Program-made: the position numbers and the translations under genes | The notes under the pieces: model-generated | Database searches by the model: none | The model's input: only the letters and a program-made list of their open reading frames with translations | Told to the model about the DNA's origin: nothing | In this document: one piece after another, positions 26,787-35,894 of the stretch | Layout of the letters: each line of letters opens with the position of its first letter | Numbering within the stretch: the stretch's first letter is position 1 | Origin: CAZIUL01 sp964542475 | Lineage (GTDB): Bacteria > Planctomycetota > B15-G4 > CAYZWU01 | Reading direction: 5' to 3' | Assembly (NCBI GenBank): GCA_964542475.1 | Contig: CAZIUL010000015.1 | Location: 1-64,000, forward strand | DNA length: 64,000 bases

Positions 26787-28280
26787 ATGTTTAAAAAGAT
26801 ACTGATTGCCAACCGTGGTGAAATCGCTCTCAGGATAATCCGTGCCTGCCGCGAGATGGGAGTTAAATCGGTTGCCGTCTATTCGGAAGCGGACCGGAAA
26901 AGCCTGCATGTGCGATGGGCGGACCAGGCCTATTGTATCGGCCCTCCGCCTTCCAACGAGTCTTACCTGGATATGGGAAGGATCATCGACGTCGCGCTGG
27001 ATTCGGGTGCTGAGGCCATACATCCGGGCTACGGATTTCTGGCTGAGAACGGGGAGTTTGCGGACGCATGTAAAGATAGAGGGCTGGTTTTCATCGGCCC
27101 AAGCGGTGATGTGATTCGCAAGATGGGGGATAAGATAACGGCCAGGGGGATAATGAAGGAAGCCGGGGTTCCGGTGATGCCCGGAAGCGGTGGGGAGATC
27201 GCATCGCACGAGGCTCTTATGATCGCTGCGGAGGAAGCAGGCTTTCCAATCATGATAAAAGCTTCCGGCGGCGGTGGCGGCAAGGGGATACGCATAGTCA
27301 AGAACCCGCGTGATCTCAACAACGCCTATGATATGGCCAAGTCAGAGGCCAAGAAGGCGTTCGGCAACTCCGCTGTTTACGTGGAGCGTTATCTGGAGAA
27401 TCCGCGTCACATCGAGTTCCAGGTGATGGCTGACAGCCATGGCAAAGTGCTGCACTTTTGCGAGCGGGAGTGCTCTATTCAGCGCCGCCATCAGAAAATT
27501 ATCGAGGAATCACCATCGCCCGCGATGGGACCGGGCCTGCGGGAGGAGATGGGCGAAGTCGCTGTTCGGGCCTGCCGATCCATCGGTTATCTGAACGCGG
27601 GAACCGTGGAGTTCCTGGTCGAAGAGACGGGGCGGTTTCATTTTCTCGAGATGAACACAAGGCTGCAGGTGGAGCACCCGATTACCGAGCAGGTCACGGG
27701 GTTCGATCTGCTAAAGCTGCAGCTCAAAGTCGCCGCAGGCGAAAAACTCAACATTTCACAGGAGGACGTGAAAGTAAGCGGCCACTCAATAGAGGCCCGT
27801 GTATACGCGGAGGATCCGGACCAGGGGTTTTTACCATCGGTGGGTCGCGTGATCAACCTGGACCTGCCGGGCGGGGCCGGGGTTCGTGTGGATTCAGGCC
27901 TTTTCAAGGGTATGGATGTATCCCTTTTTTACGATCCCATGCTTGCCAAGCTGATTGTGACCGAATCCACACGCATCGGGGCGATAAGGCGGCTGAAGCG
28001 TTCGCTTGGTGAGTTTCATGTGAGTGGCGTGAAGACAAACATCCCCTTCCTGCTTGCCATCCTGGAGACCGAGTCGTTTTTGGTTGGCGAGTACCATACA
28101 GGATACGTTGAGAAGAACCTGGATAATATTCTGAAAAAGGATGGGCCCGAGCATGAGGTGGATGTGGCGTTGATCGCGGCTGCCCTGGCCCATGTCTTGA
28201 AGAGAAACGCTACGCGGAAGGCAGACCGGAGCGAACATTCCGGCAGAGGATGGGTGGACGCGTTCAGACCCCTGCATTGA
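26787..28280 (+). CDS. Biotin carboxylase subunit
   Basis: A 497-aa ATP-grasp enzyme that carboxylates biotin using bicarbonate. Canonical features: ILIANRGEIALRIIRA at the N-terminus, HPGYGFLAEN near 77, ATP-grasp loop SGGGGGKGIRI near 160, RHIEFQV near 209 and EMNTRLQVEHP near 287. It carries a C-terminal tail of about 45 residues beyond the usual 450. AAGGG precedes the ATG. It sits between the carboxyltransferase and the carrier gene, so it most likely serves the propionyl-CoA carboxylase rather than fatty-acid synthesis. Confidence 0.95.
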   Translation: MFKKILIANRGEIALRIIRACREMGVKSVAVYSEADRKSLHVRWADQAYCIGPPPSNESYLDMGRIIDVALDSGAEAIHPGYGFLAENGEFADACKDRGLVFIGPSGDVIRKMGDKITARGIMKEAGVPVMPGSGGEIASHEALMIAAEEAGFPIMIKASGGGGGKGIRIVKNPRDLNNAYDMAKSEAKKAFGNSAVYVERYLENPRHIEFQVMADSHGKVLHFCERECSIQRRHQKIIEESPSPAMGPGLREEMGEVAVRACRSIGYLNAGTVEFLVEETGRFHFLEMNTRLQVEHPITEQVTGFDLLKLQLKVAAGEKLNISQEDVKVSGHSIEARVYAEDPDQGFLPSVGRVINLDLPGGAGVRVDSGLFKGMDVSLFYDPMLAKLIVTESTRIGAIRRLKRSLGEFHVSGVKTNIPFLLAILETESFLVGEYHTGYVEKNLDNILKKDGPEHEVDVALIAAALAHVLKRNATRKADRSEHSGRGWVDAFRPLH

Positions 28281-28297
28281 AAGGGCGGATGATACAA

Positions 28298-28801
28298 ATG
28301 AAATATTACGTTAGCATCGGCGACATGGAGTACGGGATAGAGTTGACCGAAGAAAAAGACGGCTTGAAATGCCGAACTGATGACAAGGTATATGCAGTAG
28401 ACCATGCCGAGATAGAGAAAGGTGCGAAGTACTCCGTCCTTATCGGCACAGAATCGTTTAATGTGAGCCTGGACTACACAGGCTCCAACATGGATCTCAT
28501 AGTCGGCGGCCATCTCTACCATGCGGAAGTGATGGACGAACGCGAAAGGGGAGCAAAAGCGCTGGAAAAAATCCATGACCTGAAAGGCCCGCATGTGTTG
28601 AAGAGCATCATGCCGGGCATTGTGATCAAGGTCTTTGTCGAGGAGGGGCAGATTGTCTCGGCAGGCGACCCTCTACTTGTTCTTGAAGCGATGAAGATGG
28701 AAAACGAGCTCAAGGCGGAAAAAGAGGGGATTGTGACAAAGGTCCATGTTACCGAAGGTCAGACGGTCAATTCGAGCGACCCTCTGGTTACTACAGAATA
28801 A
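28298..28801 (+). CDS. Biotin carboxyl carrier protein
   Basis: Start at ATG 28298 (167 aa), the first with a properly spaced AAGGGCGG site; earlier in-frame ATGs are inside or against the site. The C-terminal biotinyl domain (about 95-167) carries the EAMKMEN motif with Lys133 as the biotinylation site and the preceding SIMPGIVIKVFV strand. The N-terminal 90 residues are a separate small domain. Last gene of the carboxylase set, followed by the 177-bp palindrome. Confidence 0.94.
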   Translation: MKYYVSIGDMEYGIELTEEKDGLKCRTDDKVYAVDHAEIEKGAKYSVLIGTESFNVSLDYTGSNMDLIVGGHLYHAEVMDERERGAKALEKIHDLKGPHVLKSIMPGIVIKVFVEEGQIVSAGDPLLVLEAMKMENELKAEKEGIVTKVHVTEGQTVNSSDPLVTTE

Positions 28802-28820
28802 ACCCTAACTTTGCAAAGTT

Positions 28821-28997
28821 AGCCCGCTTATTTCATCCTCTTCTGCTGCGGCACCGTAAACTGCACTGTGGCTGCGTTTCATGCCGGGAGACGATCCTCA
28901 ACCTGTAAGAACAGGCCTGCGGTCGTCTCCTGACATGCGCCTTGCCACATCACAGTTTACAGCTACCTCGCGACGAATAGTATGAAATAGGCGGGCT
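28821..28997. repeat. Element A, complete 177-bp palindromic element
   Basis: Ends AGCCCGCTTATTTCATCCTC (left) and ATGAAATAGGCGGGCT (right) are inverted repeats. The inner parts are also complementary (GTAAACTG...GTGG...GGGAGACGA against TCGTCTCC...CCACATCACAGTTTAC), so the whole unit folds on itself around CCTGTAAGAACAGG. No transposase gene. It lies between convergent genes, a typical site for MITE- or REP-like elements. Related copies: 1-118, 1266-1330, 54449-54491 and 54950-55012. Confidence 0.8.
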
Positions 28998-29018
28998 ATG
29001 GTAAAAAGCCATCTTCAA

Positions 29019-31931
29019 TCATTTCATCGAATCCAACTGCTCCTTAAGGCCATCGTTGTCCGGAAACTTATCGATAGCTTCTTTAATCGTTTTCATGGCC
29101 TCGTCCGGTTCTCCGGCCGCTTCCAGGGCATGGATGAGTGTGAGATATATATCAGGATCTCCAAAGGCAGGTGCTTCGATGAGAGAAAGCCCTTTTCGTG
29201 CGAGAAGAACAGCCTTCTTGGCGTTTTTCGATGATTCATCCTCGAGAAGGATCCGTGCCTGAAGGTTATTTATATATGGGTGAAGCGGTTTTATTTCTGT
29301 AACAGCTTCCAGCTCGTCGAGGATTTCTTTTGCAACTGTATAGTTTTTAAGCTCCAGCTCCCCATAGGCGATCTGATACTTGAGCCATGGATTGGGCCCC
29401 CATCTCAACAGACATTTTCTCAAGGTGTCCACTCCTCTGGCGTACTCGGAGATGTTGATCAACGAGGTTCCCAGCAACGAGTAAATCTGTGGGTCGGCGA
29501 TTTCAAGCTCTTCCACCGCGGGAGCTAGAAAGGCCACGATGTCTTCGTACTTTTTCAGATAGGAAAGGGCGTATCCCAGGTTGACATAGTTTTTAACGGT
29601 TCTCATCCCGCCCACAACGGCTTCCCTCAGATACATGCTCGCTTCATCATACCGTTCCAGCTTGATGTACAGATCCCCGAGCGATGACTTTACGGGGAGA
29701 GTCTGTGGAAGCTCCTTTATCTTTGATGCCGTTGCATCGGCCTTTGCCAGGTCGCCGGTCTCCTTGTAGATTTCGATCTGCATGAGCAGCGGTTCGGTCA
29801 GGTTCTGCTCAGAGCATTCAGCGGCAGCCTTCTCAAGGGCTACAAGGGCTTCTTCATAGTTGAAAAGCGATTTCAGCAGCTTGGCTTTGAAAAGATACGG
29901 AGCCGGGTCGTTTTTCTTTGATCTTTCGATCGCCTTTTCCAGAACCGCAAGAGCTTTTTCGTGTTCCATTTTCCGCTCAAACATCACTGCCCGGTACAAC
30001 AGTGCCTTGTTTGAGATCTTGTCCTTTTCCTCGAGCTCATCGAGAAGCTCCGCTTCCTTGTCGAAGAGTTCGCCTATCCTGTATGCGTCCAAAAGTTTGT
30101 AGGCGGCGTGGAACTGCTCAGGATCGAGGTTCCATGCATCCTTATAGAATTCGGCGGCCTTTTCGTAATTTTTCTGACTCATGTAGAGGTCGCCGATCTG
30201 TGCGTTGATTTCCGGGGTGTTGACATTTTCTTTCAGCGATATCATCTCTTGAATCGCATTTTGCGGCCTATGAAGCATGGTGTTCAGCTGCGCAAGCCTG
30301 CTGTACAGCATGTTTTTGAGATCATCCGAATCCATGTTTAGGGCCGCGGGCTTGATCTGCTGGAACAGTTGAAGTGATTTTTCATACTGCTCCTGGCTAT
30401 AGTAGAGTTCTGCTAGGCTTACCGCGGCCGTCAGGAAATTGGGCTCTATATTAAGCGCTTTGATGTATTCCTTTTCAGCATCCATGTAGATTTTGTTGTT
30501 GGCATAGATCTGTCCGAGTTGAAACCGGATTCTTGCACTGTTGGGACAGACATCAACAGCCGCGTGGAACAACATATCGTCGCTTTCCCACTTCTTGGAT
30601 TCATCGTGGGTTTTCTTGGCGTAAACGGATGCCAATGCGATTAACATGATTGATGCGATGCAGGCGAATGTTTTTGAGTGCCTCGCTTTGGTCATTCCCG
30701 AACCGATGGCGAATATGCGGTCAAGGACGAGGCCTGCAATGAGACAAAAACCAAGGGATGGGAGGTACAGGAGCCGCTCCCCGAAGACCGTTCCGATCAC
30801 GATGGTGATGTTCGAAACCACAAAAATGGTGATGAAATGCCAGAATATGCCGAAACTCAGGATCGGATTCCTTTTGAAGAGGAACAGCCCGATCACCACC
30901 AGGGCTGCTATGAAGCCTATGGCCACAATAACCGCACCTTCCCACGGGTTGGTGCTCAGGTTGATTGCTGCGAAAGAGTAGTCGGGCGAAAGCTCGATCG
31001 GCATGATCATTAGCCATATGCCTTTGGATAGCACTTTCAAGGCGGTGTACAGCTGCGTGGTGTACGAGTTGGCCGCTTCGATAATGTTGTCCATCGGAGA
31101 TTTGATGGTGGGCGTCAGGTATCCGATCGCACAGTAACGTGCTGCGATGTTCAGCCCGACCATTGCTGAGTAACCCAGGTACATGCCGAATCGGGCCGCA
31201 ACGCCGAAAGGTCTCCGTCCGGCAAGGGCTTGAACAATGTCGTAAAGCACTATGACTCCGAGGAGTGTGATTACGTGTTCTTTCGTGAAGAGACCTGCCA
31301 GGTAGAACAGCAGGGAAAACAGGTAAGGCGCGAACCCGAACCTTTTTCCTTCATAGCTTGCTTTCAGATAGAAAATCAGTGACAGCATGAAAAACATTGT
31401 GCCAAAGAGCTCGCCGAACCCTGTAATGTAGGACACGGCCTCTGAGTGGATCGGGTGGCAGGCAAACAGAAGGGCCGTGAAAAAAGCCAGCCGGGGCGAG
31501 TTGAACAGCTTCAGAACAACGATGAACACAAACAGGCAGACGAGGGCATTGGTGAGGATGTTCAGCATGTGGAACGGCAGGGGATTTTGCCCGAATAGGT
31601 AGTATATCACTCCATATGCGCTGAGCATCAGGGGCCTGTAAAGAGCCTGCCCTTTAGGCTTGAAGAAGGCTTCGGTGAACTTGCCTTCGTGTGAGCGCTC
31701 CCAGTACTCCTGGCCGAAGAGCTTGAAAATCCCGGATGGGTTTTTTTTCAACGAAGTGATGGAAGCGTTTTCGGCGATGATGTGAACATCATCGTAGACC
31801 AGTTCGAAGTCACATGTCTGGAAGTAGAGGGCCAAGGAAACCAAGAATACAAAAAGACCCGCGAGGATGGTGAATCGGTTTTTTTTTGCACTTGATGTTT
31901 CATCCGCGGCTATAAAATTCGATTCCGCCAT
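29019..31931 (-). CDS. TMTC-like polytopic membrane protein with long TPR domain
   Basis: 970 aa. The N-terminal half has about ten membrane segments (residues 20-425) with the acidic pair YDDVHII at 45-51 in the first extracytoplasmic loop, the layout of GT-C glycosyltransferases (PMT/TMTC type). The C-terminal half (about 455-970) is a run of TPR repeats with recurring Y-x3-A and P-x-N patterns. The likely role is transfer of sugars from a lipid carrier to proteins or glycans outside the membrane, with TPRs binding the acceptor; neither donor nor acceptor can be read from the sequence. Monocistronic; start ATG 31931. Confidence 0.82.
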   Translation of the reverse strand: MAESNFIAADETSSAKKNRFTILAGLFVFLVSLALYFQTCDFELVYDDVHIIAENASITSLKKNPSGIFKLFGQEYWERSHEGKFTEAFFKPKGQALYRPLMLSAYGVIYYLFGQNPLPFHMLNILTNALVCLFVFIVVLKLFNSPRLAFFTALLFACHPIHSEAVSYITGFGELFGTMFFMLSLIFYLKASYEGKRFGFAPYLFSLLFYLAGLFTKEHVITLLGVIVLYDIVQALAGRRPFGVAARFGMYLGYSAMVGLNIAARYCAIGYLTPTIKSPMDNIIEAANSYTTQLYTALKVLSKGIWLMIMPIELSPDYSFAAINLSTNPWEGAVIVAIGFIAALVVIGLFLFKRNPILSFGIFWHFITIFVVSNITIVIGTVFGERLLYLPSLGFCLIAGLVLDRIFAIGSGMTKARHSKTFACIASIMLIALASVYAKKTHDESKKWESDDMLFHAAVDVCPNSARIRFQLGQIYANNKIYMDAEKEYIKALNIEPNFLTAAVSLAELYYSQEQYEKSLQLFQQIKPAALNMDSDDLKNMLYSRLAQLNTMLHRPQNAIQEMISLKENVNTPEINAQIGDLYMSQKNYEKAAEFYKDAWNLDPEQFHAAYKLLDAYRIGELFDKEAELLDELEEKDKISNKALLYRAVMFERKMEHEKALAVLEKAIERSKKNDPAPYLFKAKLLKSLFNYEEALVALEKAAAECSEQNLTEPLLMQIEIYKETGDLAKADATASKIKELPQTLPVKSSLGDLYIKLERYDEASMYLREAVVGGMRTVKNYVNLGYALSYLKKYEDIVAFLAPAVEELEIADPQIYSLLGTSLINISEYARGVDTLRKCLLRWGPNPWLKYQIAYGELELKNYTVAKEILDELEAVTEIKPLHPYINNLQARILLEDESSKNAKKAVLLARKGLSLIEAPAFGDPDIYLTLIHALEAAGEPDEAMKTIKEAIDKFPDNDGLKEQLDSMK

Positions 31932-32037
31932 TTTTCAATAACTCCAGAGATGTTAATAAGTTGATTCAAAATGCCCTGCGCATGAAAGGCAGGGAACTGC
32001 GGGAAGCAAGGTTCGTGCTTTCAGAAACATGGAATAC

Positions 32038-32700
32038 CTACTTCAAGCCCATTTTTGCCAAGATATCGAGCGCTTCTTTGATCTTCGTTTTTTCCGCGAG
32101 GGGTTCCATGCTTACAATAATTTCTCTTACCTCATTCTTGTCAGCCCCCAGGTTCAGCGCCCCAACTATATGTGAATGGAGCTGTGTGGGAACTCCTGTT
32201 GTTGCCAGGGCGGCTACCGCGCAAAGCTCCCTGGTTTTGCCGTCGAGAAACGACCGTGAAAGCACGCGTCCGTACGCGTCCTCCAATACCCACTTATCGT
32301 ACTGGGGATGAAGGGAATGTAAAGATTCCAGAACAGGTTCGGCATTTTTCTCGTAAACACGGTCAAATAGCCTTTTTCCTTTTTCAGCGCGGCTCATTCC
32401 GGATTCTTCTTTTTCAGTGTTCAGGAAAGTGCTGGCATCCAATCCTTTTTCTTCAGCTATCCGTGCGAAGACCATTAGCCCTGTGATTGCTCTGGGGAAT
32501 CCGGCGAAAAGGTGGGCTTGGAGGAGGATTTCATGGATGTGAGAAGGGTGTACTCCCTTGTCCAAGGCGGAGTTGATCAGTGCCTCGAGCAGGTCGAACT
32601 CTCCGATGGAAACACAAGCCAGGACAGCACCGAGGGGAGCGCATGCCGGTTCGGCATCATCTTTAAGGAGGTGGTCGAAGATTGTTGGATCTTTATTCAT
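32038..32700 (-). CDS. Carboxymuconolactone decarboxylase (AhpD-like) family protein
   Basis: 220 aa with two helical CMD-like halves (about 25-90 and 140-215; the second contains RELCAVAALATTGV and QLHSHIVGALNLGA). The AhpD-type C-x2-C redox pair is absent, so peroxidase-reductase activity is not predicted; the single Cys-containing ELCAVA and the LHSH motif resemble gamma-carboxymuconolactone decarboxylase relatives of unknown function. It is divergent from the SurA-like gene across about 340 nt and separated from the TMTC-like gene by about 105 nt. Confidence 0.78.
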   Translation of the reverse strand: MNKDPTIFDHLLKDDAEPACAPLGAVLACVSIGEFDLLEALINSALDKGVHPSHIHEILLQAHLFAGFPRAITGLMVFARIAEEKGLDASTFLNTEKEESGMSRAEKGKRLFDRVYEKNAEPVLESLHSLHPQYDKWVLEDAYGRVLSRSFLDGKTRELCAVAALATTGVPTQLHSHIVGALNLGADKNEVREIIVSMEPLAEKTKIKEALDILAKMGLK

Positions 32701-33044
32701 ACTGCTGGTCGAAGGTGTGTCCAGCTAATTGGTTATCCGTGTTTACCAGAAGAATGTCGAAAAAAAGGCTTCTATCAGGGGCACGTGTTCCAGTCAATAT
32801 GTTTTTTATATAACTTCGAAATGGCTTGACTTTCAACGTAATTTGAATCAACTATAAACCTTTTTCTCATCTCTTCCGAGATGAATAAACAATGGTGCCT
32901 AGTTTAAAGGAAATGCAGTCTTTGAGAGGTTGGATCTGATACATATCAACCGGTTTTTCAACTTTCTCTCAGGGCGGCTGGATCGAGCAGGGGCAAATCA
33001 AGCTCCAGTTCTTCATAAAGCTGTAATCGTGAAAGGATCTTCAG
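32701..33044. other. Divergent promoter region
   Basis: AT-rich; contains a small hairpin TCATCTC/GAGATGA at 32867-32884 and TTGACT at 32825, which could be part of a promoter but has no well-spaced -10. I see no gene. Confidence 0.45.
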
Positions 33045-34946
33045 ATGAGTATTGTTACAAGAACAGTGGTTATAGGCGGATTGGTTTCCATATTATTCAT
33101 GTTTCTTTCGAATGATATCGGGGCCGCGTCCTTTACGGCTGGTGCGCCGGACCCGTTTAAATCCCAGCAGCAAGATGGGGGAGATGCGAAGATCAGGCCG
33201 CAGCCTCAGCAAGCACAGAGACCGCCCTCTTCGCTTGTTCAGGACGTCATGAAGCACCGCGGCGGTACTCCTTCCCCTTTTACCAGGTCGTATGACGAGC
33301 TGGTGTTGCTTGATCTGAACAAAGTGGATTACGATGCGGACGTGCTGGCCGAAGTCAACGGCATAAAGATAACGCGCGATGAATTCCGGAACAACGCCAT
33401 CATGTTCGTGGGAGCCCTTGAGATAAACCGTTTTGTAACAGCAATCCTTGCGGAAATCGGGAGGGAAAAACGGATCGCCGAAGGGGCTGATCCCGCCGCT
33501 TTCGTGATTAACGACAAACTGGTGGAGGAGGAGGTGCTGAGTCAGTTCAAGATGCAGCAGCAGCAGGGGCAGATGTCGTCTGAGGTGACCATCGAGGAGT
33601 TCAAGGAAGGCATCGATAGCACCTACGGATGGGAGCGGTACTGCGATATGATCGAGGCGATTCTTGCCTTCGGATTGGTTTATATCCCCGATCCTGAACC
33701 CAAGTCGGAAGCCGACCAGGAGGCAGCCGAAGAAGGTGGGGAAAAGGAGCTGGATCCTAACCTCCCGATTGGTGTCAACAATGAAGGTGAAAAGGTAAAC
33801 ATCAACATCCCCATGCTTACATGGAACGCCATGGGGCACTCCGAGCAGGACTTGAGGAGCAGGGACACCATCAACACGATGTATGGAAGCGGCCAGCCCA
33901 TGAGCGGGATGTTGAAGCCGCAGTTTGTGCGTCTTGTCAAGGAGTCGCTTCTGAGAACACTGGATGTCGAGTATTTCTATTCCGACAGCCTGAAACCGGG
34001 CCTGTTTCTGAGGATTGAGGACAAGGAACTCCCTCTGGATGACATTTATTCCGTTATGTATGATAAGATTTCCCAGCAGGACAAACAGCTGACGCTGCGC
34101 GAAATCCTGCTCATGAAGTCGTTGGACAGCGCTCTGCTTGATGCGGGATTCTATTTGACAGATGATGAGTTAGAGGCGGCATTCAAAGCTCACCAAGGCG
34201 ACTACGCCGGCACAATTTTTCCCCTCGAATTCATGATCCAGCTTTATGGCTACTTCAACATGGACAGGTACAAGAACATATACCGCCGCAGGGCGGGATT
34301 CGAAAAAATGATCGCGGATCAGATGAAAGATGACAAGGAGTTGAAAGAAGGCGAGGTATCGAAAGAAGACTCGGTTTTGAAAGCGTTTTACGAAGGGCCG
34401 GCAAAGCTCTTTTATGAAAACGGATCTGTCAAGATCCAGGTTATATTCGCCGGTATCTTTGATCAGGCCGAGAAAAAGTACCGCGAGAACGGTTATGCCT
34501 GGGCCCTGGAAAGAATCCAGAACGCTCTTGCTGAAATCGAAGGGGGCAAGGAGTTCGATGAGGTGGCCAAAAAATTCGAAGGCGAAGGCGGGATATTCAC
34601 AACCTACGACTTCAACCTGCTTAATCGGCGGGAACTCAGGATGACGCTCAATGACTCGTCGAAGAGCGCCCTGTTGTCAGGATATTCTCTTTCGGATTAC
34701 ATCTTCTACCGAAGCGTGCCCGGCGAGATTATCGGGCCTGTTGTCAAGGAATGGTCCGATCTTGGCAACCCATCGCGTAAAGGTGTTTATCTCGTGAATG
34801 TCGTGGACTTTTTCGCCTCACAAAAGATCACGCCTTATGAGCAGCGGAAGGAAATGGTTAAAATCGATTATCTCGATCAGAAGTTCATATACTGGGCTCA
34901 GGAGGCACTGAAAGAGGCTGATATCAAGCTGACACTCAAGAACTGA
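33045..34946 (+). CDS. SurA/PpiD-like periplasmic folding factor, divergent
   Basis: 633 aa. Signal peptide about 1-28, then a Gln/Pro-rich low-complexity stretch (40-70), then a SurA-type N-terminal helical domain opening VLAEVNGIKITRDEF (around 100), an acidic linker (about 220-245) and helical segments. A parvulin-like peptidyl-prolyl isomerase region (about 460-610; FDEVAKKFEGEGG, GEIIGPV, GVYLVNVVDF) is degenerate. The likely role is outer-membrane or secreted protein chaperone in the periplasm; isomerase activity is uncertain. It is followed after 33 nt by the lipoate-type gene but a functional link is not evident. Confidence 0.75.
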   Translation: MSIVTRTVVIGGLVSILFMFLSNDIGAASFTAGAPDPFKSQQQDGGDAKIRPQPQQAQRPPSSLVQDVMKHRGGTPSPFTRSYDELVLLDLNKVDYDADVLAEVNGIKITRDEFRNNAIMFVGALEINRFVTAILAEIGREKRIAEGADPAAFVINDKLVEEEVLSQFKMQQQQGQMSSEVTIEEFKEGIDSTYGWERYCDMIEAILAFGLVYIPDPEPKSEADQEAAEEGGEKELDPNLPIGVNNEGEKVNINIPMLTWNAMGHSEQDLRSRDTINTMYGSGQPMSGMLKPQFVRLVKESLLRTLDVEYFYSDSLKPGLFLRIEDKELPLDDIYSVMYDKISQQDKQLTLREILLMKSLDSALLDAGFYLTDDELEAAFKAHQGDYAGTIFPLEFMIQLYGYFNMDRYKNIYRRRAGFEKMIADQMKDDKELKEGEVSKEDSVLKAFYEGPAKLFYENGSVKIQVIFAGIFDQAEKKYRENGYAWALERIQNALAEIEGGKEFDEVAKKFEGEGGIFTTYDFNLLNRRELRMTLNDSSKSALLSGYSLSDYIFYRSVPGEIIGPVVKEWSDLGNPSRKGVYLVNVVDFFASQKITPYEQRKEMVKIDYLDQKFIYWAQEALKEADIKLTLKN

Positions 34947-34979
34947 CCTTGGACATCGACTAGGCAGGCAGTTGTTTAA

Positions 34980-35756
34980 ATGGAAAAGAGCCGGTCCATC
35001 TCCTGGTGCCTTTTCGATTCAGGGCCGGGTCATCCTTGCATGAACATGGCCATTGACGAGGTAATGCTGTACCGATGGCCCGGAACCCCGGTTCTGCTTC
35101 GCCTATATTCATGGACCCCCCCCGGCCTGAGCCTCGGGTATTTTCAACGGTATGGCCGAATGGAAGGAGAAGACGCGGTCCGGGAGTGTGGCGCTGTTGT
35201 GACCCGGCGGATCACGGGCGGGGATGCTATCCTGCACTTCGAAGAGCTGACCTTTTCCCTGGTGGGAGAGGAGGGGACGTTTCCTTTCAACGGTCCGGTC
35301 AAGTCCTCATATCATCGAATCCATGATGCTGTTGCCCTGGGCCTGGAGGAGCTCGGGATCTCCGCGCAAATGCGGAAACCTCCTGCTCCGGCAAAAAAGA
35401 GTGATACGGCGCGCGGCGAGAACGGCCGATGCTTCTACAATGTAACCGGGTATGACCTTGTTTGCGGTTCTTTGAAAATTGTGGGATCGGCACAGAGGCG
35501 GGTCGGTGGAAAGGTACTGCACCACGGCTCCATCCCCCTTGCCAGGAACCCGCTGACGCCGGAAGCCGCGGACTTGTCCGGGCTTGCCGGACGCTCGATA
35601 ACAGGAACTGAAGCTGCGGAGGCTGTAAGAAGCGGCTTTGAAAAGGCGTTCGGATTACACTTCGAACAGTGGAAGCCTGATGCATCTTATGTCGATGACT
35701 ATAAAAAGTTTGCGGATGGCAAGTACGCGTCACAGCAGTGGATCAAGCGGAGGTGA
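34980..35756 (+). CDS. LipM-type octanoyltransferase / lipoate-protein ligase family
   Basis: 258 aa. BPL/LplA/LipB-fold enzyme with RRITGGDAI near 79, RCFYNVTGYDLV near 141 (conserved Cys as in LipM), KIVGSAQRR near 160 and HHGSIPL near 174. It loads octanoyl or lipoyl groups onto carrier proteins; the Cys and the SAQ-R...HGSI pattern point to the LipM octanoyltransferase group rather than ATP-dependent LplA. The convergent gcv operon (gcvH at 38842-39267) encodes a natural lipoyl-protein substrate. Confidence 0.88.
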   Translation: MEKSRSISWCLFDSGPGHPCMNMAIDEVMLYRWPGTPVLLRLYSWTPPGLSLGYFQRYGRMEGEDAVRECGAVVTRRITGGDAILHFEELTFSLVGEEGTFPFNGPVKSSYHRIHDAVALGLEELGISAQMRKPPAPAKKSDTARGENGRCFYNVTGYDLVCGSLKIVGSAQRRVGGKVLHHGSIPLARNPLTPEAADLSGLAGRSITGTEAAEAVRSGFEKAFGLHFEQWKPDASYVDDYKKFADGKYASQQWIKRR

Positions 35757-35830
35757 TAGAACGGCTCTTAGCCAGTAGGCCCGAGGCCTTAGCCGCCTCT
35801 TGAAAGGGTTGGTCGATGCGGTGTGAGTTC

Positions 35831-35856
35831 GTTTACGGCGCCGCTCTGTCGGTGCC
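35831..35856. repeat. Element E palindrome, second copy
   Basis: GTTTACGGCGCCGCTCTGTC then GGTGCC: hairpin GGCGCCG/CGGTGCC as at 24275-24300. It lies between two convergent genes. Confidence 0.5.
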
Positions 35857-35894
35857 TCTTTTCTTTTCTGAATCCTTAACCCTGAGCCCTTCTT

